A stretch of DNA of 64,000 nt from Pseudoalteromonas luteoviolacea NCIMB 1942 (lineage in GTDB: Bacteria; Pseudomonadota; Gammaproteobacteria; Enterobacterales; Alteromonadaceae): contig NZ_AUXT01000183.1 in the NCBI RefSeq assembly GCF_001625595.1, positions 62,001-126,000 on the forward strand, in the 5' to 3' direction. Positions within the stretch are counted from its first letter, which is position 1. Every line of letters begins with the position of its first letter. The notes under the pieces were generated by a model that was not told where the DNA came from, did no database searches, and saw nothing but the letters and a program-made list of their open reading frames with translations. Below are positions 44,653-53,088 of this stretch, in pieces. The position numbers and the translations under genes are program-made.

Positions 44653-46350
44653 ATGAATATTTTACTGGTTGACGATCAGAAAATAGACCGTGAACTCGTC
44701 AAAGAAGCACTAAATTGCTCTTTGCAAAAGTTTGATCTCAAGGAAGTCAACAGTGCTGAAGATGGTTTAAGTGCTATTCAAGCAGCCCAATATGACGTCA
44801 TTTTGTTGGATTATCAGATGCCTAGACGAAATGGCCTACAAGTACTCGTCGAGCTGAAGTCGCAAAAAATGTGTGAATGTTCCGCCATTATTATGCTGAC
44901 AAACAATAGTGATGAAGAGTTACTGATCAATTGCATAAATGCAGGTGCGCAGGACTTATTGCTCAAAGATGAAGTGACCTCCACTCAGCTACTTAGATGT
45001 ATTAAACAATCACAAAAAAGAATTGAACTCGAAAACAAACTCTCCAAAAGCTATCAACAAGTCAAACAACTGGCTGAACGAGATCCCCTTACAGGTTTAT
45101 TCAATCGTAGTTATTTTGAAACCGCCTTAAACTCACTGTTAGTTAACATGCGTAGCTTAGAGGGCTATGTCGTTGTAATGCTGCTTGATATCGATGGTTT
45201 TAAAATGATCAATGACAGTCTTGGACACTCTGCTGGAGATGCCGTTTTACAGGAGCTTGCAAATAGAGTGAGGTATTCATTTCGTGAAAGCCCGTTGTTC
45301 GCGCGCCTTGGTGGTGATGAATTTGCTTTTATGTTTTCAGGCGTACGTGATGCCGATGCAGCTCTGATTATCGCTGAGCGGGTATTATTAAGCTTTGAAA
45401 AGCCCTTTATTTTCTCCAAACATGAGATCCACAGTACAGCAAGTATTGGCATTACACTCAGCGCATCAAAAACAACAACAGAAGATCTCCTTAAGCAAGC
45501 TGATATTGCCATGTACAAAGCAAAGAATGGCGGAAAAAATCAAGTTTGTTTTTACGATGAGATACTAGAGCAAGAGTTCTTTAAGTTATTTCAAATTGAA
45601 AGTGAGCTTAGAGAAGCCATTAAAACCCAAAATTTTGAGGTATATTATCAACCCATTCTCCACGGTAAAAACGACGCGGTAAAATCTCTCGAAGCACTTG
45701 TTAGGCTACCTGTAAAAGCCTCGGGAGCAAGCCCTGCTGAATATATCCATATATCCGAGAAAACCAGGCTCATAGAAGCTTTTGGTCGTCTTATTATTCA
45801 AAAAGCACTCAGCCAATATGCAGATCTATGTCATAGCAATATAAATAATCAGGTCGAATTGGCCATTAACTTATCACCGCTACAAATTCACGACTTAAAC
45901 TTGCCTACTTTTTTACAGCAGCAAGCTAAACACTACAATGTAGACTTGACGAAGGTCATCATTGAAGTAACAGAAACTGCACTGCTTGAAAATAGTGAGT
46001 CAACAATGGATACACTCAAGTCCATTAAATCAAAAGGCTGTAAAATTGCACTTGATGATTTTGGTACTGGCTTTTCTTCAATATCTCACCTCTTAAACTA
46101 CCCTATCGACATCGTAAAGTTTGATAAAAGCTTGATAGAAAGAACATTACAAGATGAGAAAGCAAAATTAATGCTGGTAGGTTTGGCAAATATGCTGCGC
46201 AGTTTGTCTATCGAAACGGTTGCAGAAGGCGTGGAATTTGAGGCCCATGTAACGCTTTGTAAGCAAGCCAACGTTTCTTGTCTACAGGGCTATTACTTTT
46301 CTAAGCCCTTGTCATTTTCTGAAGTTAAGGCAACCCTCAAGAAAATATAA
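44653..46350 (+). CDS. Response regulator with GGDEF and EAL domains (c-di-GMP turnover), paralogue
   Basis: The 565-residue protein has a receiver (VDDQ pocket, ILLDYQMPRRNG), GGDEF at residues 220-224 and EAL at 347-349 with LDDFGTG. All key catalytic residues are present. It is divergent from the kinase operon across a 168-bp gap, while its paralogue at 36253 sits at the operon's other end. The pair probably arose by duplication around the operon. AAGGAG lies 8 nt before the ATG. Confidence 0.92.
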   Translation: MNILLVDDQKIDRELVKEALNCSLQKFDLKEVNSAEDGLSAIQAAQYDVILLDYQMPRRNGLQVLVELKSQKMCECSAIIMLTNNSDEELLINCINAGAQDLLLKDEVTSTQLLRCIKQSQKRIELENKLSKSYQQVKQLAERDPLTGLFNRSYFETALNSLLVNMRSLEGYVVVMLLDIDGFKMINDSLGHSAGDAVLQELANRVRYSFRESPLFARLGGDEFAFMFSGVRDADAALIIAERVLLSFEKPFIFSKHEIHSTASIGITLSASKTTTEDLLKQADIAMYKAKNGGKNQVCFYDEILEQEFFKLFQIESELREAIKTQNFEVYYQPILHGKNDAVKSLEALVRLPVKASGASPAEYIHISEKTRLIEAFGRLIIQKALSQYADLCHSNINNQVELAINLSPLQIHDLNLPTFLQQQAKHYNVDLTKVIIEVTETALLENSESTMDTLKSIKSKGCKIALDDFGTGFSSISHLLNYPIDIVKFDKSLIERTLQDEKAKLMLVGLANMLRSLSIETVAEGVEFEAHVTLCKQANVSCLQGYYFSKPLSFSEVKATLKKI

Positions 46351-46394
46351 AAGAGTGAAGCTGGCACGTCCACTCATCTACATGGTTATTCCGC

Positions 46395-46730
46395 TTATGC
46401 TTTTTTGACAAACTTTGCAGTAACCATCATTTCACCAACACCATCCACTTTACAGTCAAGTTCATGGTCTTTTTTGTCTAGAACTCGTCTCACAAGCGCT
46501 TTAGTACCAATTTTAATTACTTGAGAACTACCTTTAATTTTTAAGTCTTTTACTACGGTGACTTTATCACCATCGACCAACAAAGTGCCATTTGCGTCTT
46601 TTACTTGTGGCGTGTCGTCTTCTTCTACTGCTGACGGATCCCATTCGTAGGCACACTCAGGGCAGATCAATTGATTTTGATCCTGATATACGTATTCAGA
46701 GCTACATTTAGGGCAAGGAGGACAAGACAT
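46395..46730 (-). CDS. yjdM: YjdM/PhnA family zinc-ribbon protein
   Basis: The 111-residue protein begins with CPPCPKCSSEYVYQDQNQLICPECAYEW, which contains a four-cysteine zinc ribbon (quoted by position 3-31), and ends with the PhnA domain GDKVTVVKDLKIKGSSQVIKIGT. It is the short protein long annotated as PhnA but not a phosphonoacetate hydrolase; the cellular role is unsettled. Length and layout match E. coli YjdM (111). It is monocistronic, with an inverted repeat upstream. Confidence 0.9.
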   Translation of the reverse strand: MSCPPCPKCSSEYVYQDQNQLICPECAYEWDPSAVEEDDTPQVKDANGTLLVDGDKVTVVKDLKIKGSSQVIKIGTKALVRRVLDKKDHELDCKVDGVGEMMVTAKFVKKA

Positions 46731-46757
46731 ACTTTACTGCCTATATAAGTTTCTTTG

Positions 46758-46792
46758 TCGCGCATAATAATGCTTAAGCACAACATGCGCGA
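46758..46792. repeat. Nested inverted repeat between yjdM and attH-like genes
   Basis: TCGCGCAT (46758-46765) and ATGCGCGA (46785-46792) form a perfect 8-bp inverted repeat enclosing the palindrome GCTTAAGC (46772-46779). It lies 28 bp upstream of yjdM and could be its operator. Confidence 0.35.
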
Positions 46793-46857
46793 GCAGAAAT
46801 CGCTATTTTATGAGACTTTTCTGTTTTAGAAACACGCTATGCGCTTTTTGGTCTAAT

Positions 46858-47922
46858 TTAATACCCAACCAATTCGCCATACCCTGTTGCATTAAACCCA
46901 CCGCTGCTTTTCACTCTTCCCTCCCAATAAGGAATACTGAGTTTGTTGCGTGAGTCCGGGTTAATGCTTTGAATGTCAATCGGTGCAAGCCCGGCCACTT
47001 GCAAACGCCACTTTTGCGGGTAAACCTTGCCGTCTAGTTTTCGCGATTGAAGCACTTCAAGTGACACTTGATCGCTGCTATAAGCAATACTGGCTCCCTG
47101 AGTATTAATGGTCGTCGCGCTACAGTATTCATAACTCTGATCTGCGCCACGGATACAAAATGCCATCAATCCGCCTTCATTGGTATCTGTTGCTTGTAAA
47201 CTAAACCAGTCCCACCCCGCTTGATTCGGATCTATAAACGCAGAAGACCACTCCCGATCAAGCCAAGCTCGGCCTGTCACTTTAAATGCCTGCCCCGCAA
47301 ATTCGACACTACCGGAGGCTTGGAGAAATGGGTAGCTGTAGTACATAGAGGCGTGACCATCATGTGTTTTCTGGCTATAACCATTGTCACCATGTAGCAC
47401 CCTCGGGCTATTGTCGAGCGTCAGATTGACGCCATAACCAGACGTACTAGCTTGCAGATTAAGTGGTAAATACGCTTCGCCCTCACTTGATAATTGCCAA
47501 TCTTGAATTTGAGCTATAAATGGGGAGGCATTAACCACGACAGACCCCGAACGGCCTGACTTTTCAAATGCCACATGACTTTCATCAGTTTGCAGTGCAA
47601 AGTGCGCAAAGTAAAATTGTCCATCCCACCACGCACTATTAGTGTCGCTGGAAAGGTGCGGTGTACTCACCCGAAATAATGTCCACTGAGCACCAAATTG
47701 TTGTTTCGACTCACTTTCAAGGTTGGCAGTTATGTACCACCATTCAAGCCCCTGCTCAGGGTGGATCCCATGATCTTTTGGAAACTCTAATTTTGTGCCC
47801 GGTTTAACAGCTTCACCAATATGCTGAGAAAATGAAAACTGCGACGCAGTGGTTGGTTTTTGTTCACTGCACCCTGCAAATAATGTGCAGGTCATGATTA
47901 GATAGATTGCGTGACGATACAT
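46858..47922 (-). CDS. AttH-like lipocalin-fold lipoprotein (CrtC-like)
   Basis: The 354-residue lipoprotein (lipobox TLFAGC, Cys18) contains the AttH/CrtC double-lipocalin fold with GLEWWYITANLESE, FGAQWTLFR, ARAWLDREWSS-like (here GRAWLDREWSSAFID), and GWDWFSLQ. AttH proteins belong to the AttEFGH exporter, thought to move lipid or a lipid-linked product. It is the last gene of the operon after an ATPase and an FtsX-type permease. The name CrtC-like comes from sequence similarity only and a carotenoid role is unlikely. Confidence 0.85.
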   Translation of the reverse strand: MYRHAIYLIMTCTLFAGCSEQKPTTASQFSFSQHIGEAVKPGTKLEFPKDHGIHPEQGLEWWYITANLESESKQQFGAQWTLFRVSTPHLSSDTNSAWWDGQFYFAHFALQTDESHVAFEKSGRSGSVVVNASPFIAQIQDWQLSSEGEAYLPLNLQASTSGYGVNLTLDNSPRVLHGDNGYSQKTHDGHASMYYSYPFLQASGSVEFAGQAFKVTGRAWLDREWSSAFIDPNQAGWDWFSLQATDTNEGGLMAFCIRGADQSYEYCSATTINTQGASIAYSSDQVSLEVLQSRKLDGKVYPQKWRLQVAGLAPIDIQSINPDSRNKLSIPYWEGRVKSSGGFNATGYGELVGY

Positions 47923-47934
47923 ATAACTTAGCCT

Positions 47935-50358
47935 CTACAAACTTGTGACACTATCAGCAACATTGCGTCGAATTAATTTAATCAGTGGCAAAGCACTGGC
48001 TATCAAAGCCAGAAAAAGTACCACCAAACAAAAACCAAAAATATCCGGCCAACTTAAAACGAGTGCCATACTCCAACCGAATGCAATTGGCATCACATAA
48101 GCCAGCAACACCCAGCCAAGCAGAATGCCCAGTGGAATTGCCAGTAATGTGGTGACCACTAATATCACACACGCTTGCAGCAACTTACTCCAAAACAACT
48201 GTGACCTTGTTACACCAAGCGTTTGCAATACAGCCATAGGCTGCAACTGCTGGCGACCCAACGTTAAGAAACTAACCCAAATACCAAACAGTGCAATCAT
48301 CATAATGAATAAGTTAAGCGCATGAGTTACCTTGAAAGTATTTTCAAATAATTGTTTTGCAAACTCTTTAAAAGTTTTGTTCACACTGACTTGACTCGTT
48401 TCAAGGGCGTAAGTTTCTTTGAGATGTTGTGCAACAACATCGATGTCTTGATTTTGTTTCAAGGTCAAAGAATAGCCGTACGCTTCATAAACAAACTTTG
48501 CATTTTCTATCTCCGAGGTTGTTACTAGAATTGTGGTGCTTTGTTCCCCATAGTCATAATAAATACCGCTTACCCGACAGCTCATTAACTTAGCGCCTTG
48601 TTGCAACTCAATGATCTCGCCAACCTCAATACCATAAATTCGCCACCCTGGTTCGTTTACCATACAACGCGCCAACTCTCGGCTCGTTTCAGGCGCTATA
48701 TGCGCGGCGCTAACAGGTATTTGACCAAGCAAAGTGATATGACTGTGGAAATCTACGCTTTGACCAAAGCTCACGAGCTTTACAGCTAAACGCTTCGCGT
48801 TATACGTCAGCTCTGTTTGTGCCTGCCAATATACGCCAACTTTTTCAAATTTGTCAGATCCTTTCAGCTCATTCCCCATGCGTTCTGATACGACTGATGG
48901 CCGAATGTATAAATCTGCACTGAGGCGCTTTTGTAGATGGCTGTCCAACGCAGTACTGAAGCTGTTTACCATCACCTGCATGCCAATGGCAGCGCCCATC
49001 GCCATAAGGGTTGCCAATACTGCGCTCAGTAGCTCATTAATTTGATTTTTGCTGTCTGCTTTAATCCATAAAAGCAATGGAGAGTGAGTCGGCCACTTAC
49101 AACCGAAAACCCATTTAAGTATGCCTGGCGTGACGATAAAAAAGGCGACTAACACACAAGCACACAACATCAGTGCCGTAAATTTATTGTCGGCGTTGAG
49201 CCACAGAACTATAGAGCTAACTATGCTCAATCCGAACAGGCCCCCAACAGCTCTTTTTTTGAATATTGGTGCAATCGTTTTTTGCGAAATTAAAAAACAC
49301 ACCAGTACTAAGGTATTTAAAGCAAAACCCAGCAGCACCATAGAATAATCAAAACCAACGACTAGGCCTCTATCTAGCTGATAAAAACTACGTAGAACCC
49401 GCCCAACATCAGTGACTAAGACGTTAGCAAGAGACACCCCGAGTAGTGTCCCTAAATAAGCAGAAATAAAGCCCAAGCATAATAATTCAATAACAACAGC
49501 TTGCGTAAGTCTTCGTTGTTGGCAGCCGAGTACATATAACTGCTGCTGTAGCTTTTTACGCGCAGAAACCGCCAATTTAATCGCATTAAAGCTCAAAAAG
49601 GCACCTACGATGTAACCTAAAAATGCTAAAGCTTGAAGATTGAAGAAAAACGGCCCTGAGAGCGTATCAAATGCTTGTTCTGTCGCACTCTCCAAACGTG
49701 CTTTTTGCGTCAACACGGTAGTCATTGATTTTGCGCTTGCGTCATCCAATTCAATCACTTCTACAAAGCTCAGCTCACCATTCGCATGTAATAACTTGTC
49801 AGCTAAGCTGATGTCCATAAGTGCTTGGTGGCCCAGCCCTTCCATCGGGCTAACTTGATATTCTGTATCATCAATTGTCACCGCTTGTTGCGCTGTTTTT
49901 TCTCCTAATCGCGCAATCACTTTTGGATCTAAAAACACCGTATCAAATAAACGCCCCCTATTGGGCTGGCCTTGGTTTAACTGATCTGACACACCATTAC
50001 CTAACTTAACCCACTTGAGTAAATCAACACCTCGAATACTTAACCAACGCCTGTCTTCAAGCTGCACGCGCCCTTCAAGTACCGGCTCCAAGTTTAAGTT
50101 TGGTTGTCGAGAGAGGCTCTGCCAGAGCTCGTGGGAGATCCGTCCTTCACCCAATTTCGGTTTAATAAAGTGAGTAACTGGGTTTTCAAGTAGTGCACTG
50201 CTATTACTGTAACGCTTTGATGCTTCTAAATTTAGTCCATAAATTGCACTGATAAGTGCACTGCCCAAACTAAAACCTAGCATGAATAGCAGCAGCAACC
50301 CTTTATGTCTCAGATAGAACTGGCTATAAGAATAGAAAATAAGACGCAGTTCAGTCAT
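47935..50358 (-). CDS. FtsX/LolC-type ABC transporter permease
   Basis: The 807-residue protein has about 10 membrane helices arranged as two FtsX-like halves joined by periplasmic parts. It includes SARKKLQQQLYVLGCQQRRL and MALVLSWPDIFGFCLVVLFLAL, quoted by position (about 265-285 and 765-786). Such permeases work with a LolD/MacB-type ATPase to pull lipids or lipoproteins from the membrane and do not import. In the AttEFGH systems F and G may be separate; here they look fused. The start is ATG 50358, overlapping the ATPase stop as ATGACTGA, with GGAAAG upstream. Confidence 0.88.
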   Translation of the reverse strand: MTELRLIFYSYSQFYLRHKGLLLLFMLGFSLGSALISAIYGLNLEASKRYSNSSALLENPVTHFIKPKLGEGRISHELWQSLSRQPNLNLEPVLEGRVQLEDRRWLSIRGVDLLKWVKLGNGVSDQLNQGQPNRGRLFDTVFLDPKVIARLGEKTAQQAVTIDDTEYQVSPMEGLGHQALMDISLADKLLHANGELSFVEVIELDDASAKSMTTVLTQKARLESATEQAFDTLSGPFFFNLQALAFLGYIVGAFLSFNAIKLAVSARKKLQQQLYVLGCQQRRLTQAVVIELLCLGFISAYLGTLLGVSLANVLVTDVGRVLRSFYQLDRGLVVGFDYSMVLLGFALNTLVLVCFLISQKTIAPIFKKRAVGGLFGLSIVSSIVLWLNADNKFTALMLCACVLVAFFIVTPGILKWVFGCKWPTHSPLLLWIKADSKNQINELLSAVLATLMAMGAAIGMQVMVNSFSTALDSHLQKRLSADLYIRPSVVSERMGNELKGSDKFEKVGVYWQAQTELTYNAKRLAVKLVSFGQSVDFHSHITLLGQIPVSAAHIAPETSRELARCMVNEPGWRIYGIEVGEIIELQQGAKLMSCRVSGIYYDYGEQSTTILVTTSEIENAKFVYEAYGYSLTLKQNQDIDVVAQHLKETYALETSQVSVNKTFKEFAKQLFENTFKVTHALNLFIMMIALFGIWVSFLTLGRQQLQPMAVLQTLGVTRSQLFWSKLLQACVILVVTTLLAIPLGILLGWVLLAYVMPIAFGWSMALVLSWPDIFGFCLVVLFLALIASALPLIKLIRRNVADSVTSL

Positions 50359-51007
50359 ACAGCTTTCCATTTTTCAGGCGAAGTTGCGTTTGAAATTGTT
50401 TAGCCAGCCTTTGACTGTGGGTTACCATCACAAGATTTATGTTACTTTCACTACATAGCATTTGTAATAAATCCACCACTTCTTGGCTGCGCTCACTATC
50501 CAAGTTGCCAGTGGGTTCATCCGCAAGAATAACTTTAGGCCGATTTATAATCGCTCTTGCGATCCCAACACGTTGTTGTTCACCACCACTTAGCTGGTTG
50601 GGTAAAACATCTAGTTTATCAACAATACCGAGCCGCAAAGCCAAAGAATCTAGTTGGGAGCGCTCAACTATAAAGCCGTTTAACCTTACTTGAAAGCTTA
50701 TATTGTCAGCCACAGTCAATGATTCAAGTAGTTGATAGTGTTGAAATATCACACCGATTGTTCGACGATAAAGAGCTAGCCGATTGTCATTAAAGTGAGA
50801 AATCAGATTGTCGTTTACAATGATTTCACCTTGGGTAGGCACAAGCAAGCCTGCTAATAAGTTGAGTAACGTGGTTTTGCCGGAACCACTGTCACCTACT
50901 AGTGCAACTTGCTGTCCGTCACCAATAGTGATGGATAAGTCATCAATAATACGCCTTTGAGTTGAGCCGTCAGTCCTAGAAAATGTCACCTGATTTAGCT
51001 GGATCAT
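50351..51007 (-). CDS. ABC transporter ATPase (LolD/MacB type)
   Basis: The 218-residue ATPase has Walker A GDSGSGKTTLLNLLAG, Q-loop FQHYQLLESLTV, signature LSGGEQQRVGIARA, Walker B VILADEPTGNLD and the H-switch VMVTHSQRLA. It is the ATPase of the operon with the FtsX-type permease and the AttH-like lipoprotein. The ATG at 51007 lies behind a 177-bp gap with TAGTGCAA repeats. Confidence 0.92.
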   Translation of the reverse strand: MIQLNQVTFSRTDGSTQRRIIDDLSITIGDGQQVALVGDSGSGKTTLLNLLAGLLVPTQGEIIVNDNLISHFNDNRLALYRRTIGVIFQHYQLLESLTVADNISFQVRLNGFIVERSQLDSLALRLGIVDKLDVLPNQLSGGEQQRVGIARAIINRPKVILADEPTGNLDSERSQEVVDLLQMLCSESNINLVMVTHSQRLAKQFQTQLRLKNGKLYD

Positions 51008-51034
51008 TACTATCTCTGTAATTGCATCGAGTGA

Positions 51035-51168
51035 TTAGTTTGCACTAAATTGCAACTAATGATCCAGTTCTAAGACTATGAAAATTACAACAAAATGTGT
51101 TTTTATAGAGATGAGCCCACACATATTTACATGAGCAAGTCGAACAGCAAAGTAGTGCAATAGTGCAA
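51035..51168. repeat. TAGTGCAA repeats upstream of the att-like operon
   Basis: TAGTGCAA occurs as perfect tandem copies at 51153-51160 and 51161-51168, and inverted at 51040-51047 within a larger inverted repeat (51035-51059). They lie in the promoter region of the ATPase gene and may bind one regulator. Confidence 0.35.
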
Positions 51169-51184
51169 AATAAAGGTGCGCTAT

Positions 51185-52630
51185 TTAGGTTTTTCTATTG
51201 CAAGCAGGCCATAATACGTCAAACCTTGCGCCGTTTTGATGTGTTGCATTGAGTACGATAGATCCTTCATAGTACTCCAGTACTTTTTTAACCAGTGCCA
51301 AGCCCACCCCACTGCCTTCAATCACGTCTTTTGATTGCAAAGTTTGAAACATTTCAAATATTTTCTTGCTGTATGTAATTGGAATACCCGGCCCATCATC
51401 AATAAATGAAATTTGATTACCTTTGGGGTTAGCTTTAACCCAGATGGTTATCTCACCACAGCCTTTGTGATGATGTTTAATAGTATTACCGATTAAATTC
51501 ATAGCCACGATTTGAAACGCTACGCGCGGCAGTTTTAATCTAGGCCCAACAACTTTAACCGTAAATTTATTTGATTGCTCAATCACAGATAAGACTGAAT
51601 CTACGACCACATCTAAATAGCCCCATTCTTCATCCTCTAGGCATTTTTGTACCCTTGAATATGCCAACAAGTCATCAAGCAGCGTTGCCATACGAATACT
51701 GCGACTTTTAATTAAGCGAAAGTTTTCTTTGGCCCCTTCAGGAAATGCATCAAAATAGTCCTCCTCTATCCAGCTGGCTAAGTTCTTGATGGCATTAAGC
51801 GGTGACTTTAAATCATGTGAAGCGCTATACGCAAACCGCTCCAAGTCTTGATTGGACTTAGTTAGCTTTTTGATAAGATCTTCTCGTTCAGTAACATCTG
51901 TTGCAATGCACAGAATGTAATCCTGATTATGTTCATCTGTGAATTTCTTTTTTTGCGTAAATAATATTCGCGAATCACCGTTTGGAAATTGGATTCTCTC
52001 TACGGTCTCGCTATAACCACAAGCGAACGCTTCACTGTCTTTTTCTAAAAACTCTTTGGCCTCATCGGGGTCATAGTCTTCAATCGTGGTTGAGCCAATA
52101 ACCTTATCTCTGTAAGACTCTGGGTATAAAGATAAAAATGTTTGGTTAGCTCGTACAATTCTAAATTGTGTATCTTTAACAAAAAGGTAGTTGGGGACAC
52201 TTTCTATCACCAGATCTAAAAATTCAGCATCAAATAGTGAGTTTTGATTACGACCAATGTCTGCATTTTGCGAGTGAGGTAAACATACTGAGTCCAAAAT
52301 TTCTGCCATCACATTGCATACATTGGGGCTGTTCAAATCAATTGTTGAGAGTTCACCATGAGCTTGCGTATCAAGTCGGTGTTTCCCCGTGCCAAACGCA
52401 ATGTAAATACTTGACGTAACATGTAAAAGCTCATCAATGGCCTCAGCTTTAAACAACATGTTATCTATGAATACAAAGTCTGCGCTGATGTCTTCAGCCT
52501 TTTTCAGCCCGTCAGCCATTGATGATGATAAATATAGCTTTTGCTTGCCACCGCTGTCTTTTACAGCGTGTATAAACAACTCGATACATTCAACATTATC
52601 AGAGATAAATAAAATATAAGATTTAAGCAC
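51185..52630 (-). CDS. Histidine kinase with degenerate receiver and PAS
   Basis: The 481-residue cytosolic kinase has an N-terminal receiver-like domain (about 1-120) that keeps the central Asp in FVFIDNML but lacks the paired acidic residues (ISDNVEC) and the conserved Lys. It then has a PAS domain (about 140-245), His272 in SHDLKSPLNAIKNL, and ATPase motifs NLIGNTIKHHHK and GSGVGLALVKKVLEYYEG. It is the third gene of the module starting at 54585, matching the REC-kinase at 40987-42078. It starts at GTG 52630, overlapping the receiver stop as TAGTG. Confidence 0.88.
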   Translation of the reverse strand: MLKSYILFISDNVECIELFIHAVKDSGGKQKLYLSSSMADGLKKAEDISADFVFIDNMLFKAEAIDELLHVTSSIYIAFGTGKHRLDTQAHGELSTIDLNSPNVCNVMAEILDSVCLPHSQNADIGRNQNSLFDAEFLDLVIESVPNYLFVKDTQFRIVRANQTFLSLYPESYRDKVIGSTTIEDYDPDEAKEFLEKDSEAFACGYSETVERIQFPNGDSRILFTQKKKFTDEHNQDYILCIATDVTEREDLIKKLTKSNQDLERFAYSASHDLKSPLNAIKNLASWIEEDYFDAFPEGAKENFRLIKSRSIRMATLLDDLLAYSRVQKCLEDEEWGYLDVVVDSVLSVIEQSNKFTVKVVGPRLKLPRVAFQIVAMNLIGNTIKHHHKGCGEITIWVKANPKGNQISFIDDGPGIPITYSKKIFEMFQTLQSKDVIEGSGVGLALVKKVLEYYEGSIVLNATHQNGARFDVLWPACNRKT

Positions 52631-53085
52631 TAGTCGTACCCGTCCGTTGTAGGTAATAGAGCCACGTCAAACCAAAAGTCTTTAAGCTTTTTAAACGCAA
52701 TGGCTAAGTCATCAAATTCGACCGGTTTTTGAATATAAGCAGAAGCGCCAAGTGCATAACAAGACTCAACATCCTGCGGGTCGCTGGACGTGGTTAATAC
52801 CACAATCGGAATAGAGCACATTTTGGAGTCGGCTTTTAATTCACGTAGCAATTGTCTGCCATCTAGCCCAGGCATATTTAAATCAACGAGTGCCAATACC
52901 GGCCTTTTTAAATGCTCATGTTTTTTATATTTCCCCATTTTATACAAAAAATCCTTCGCATCCTGACCTGATTGACACCACTGAATTGGGTTCATGAAGT
53001 GGCTTTTTCTTAAACTCCGTAAAATCGCTTCAAAGTCGTCTGGATTATCATCTACCAGCAAAAGCAGACCCAAGTCTTTATCCAT
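52630..53085 (-). CDS. Stand-alone receiver protein (Rcp1-like)
   Basis: The 151-residue receiver has VDDNPDDFEAILRSL, the phosphorylation site in LALVDLNMPGLDG, and YIQKPVEFD. It resembles the receiver at 42081-42515 and follows the haem-PAS kinase by 3 bp behind GGAG, so it is that kinase's likely partner. No DNA-binding domain is present. Confidence 0.9.
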   Translation of the reverse strand: MDKDLGLLLLVDDNPDDFEAILRSLRKSHFMNPIQWCQSGQDAKDFLYKMGKYKKHEHLKRPVLALVDLNMPGLDGRQLLRELKADSKMCSIPIVVLTTSSDPQDVESCYALGASAYIQKPVEFDDLAIAFKKLKDFWFDVALLPTTDGYD

Positions 53086-53088
53086 CTG

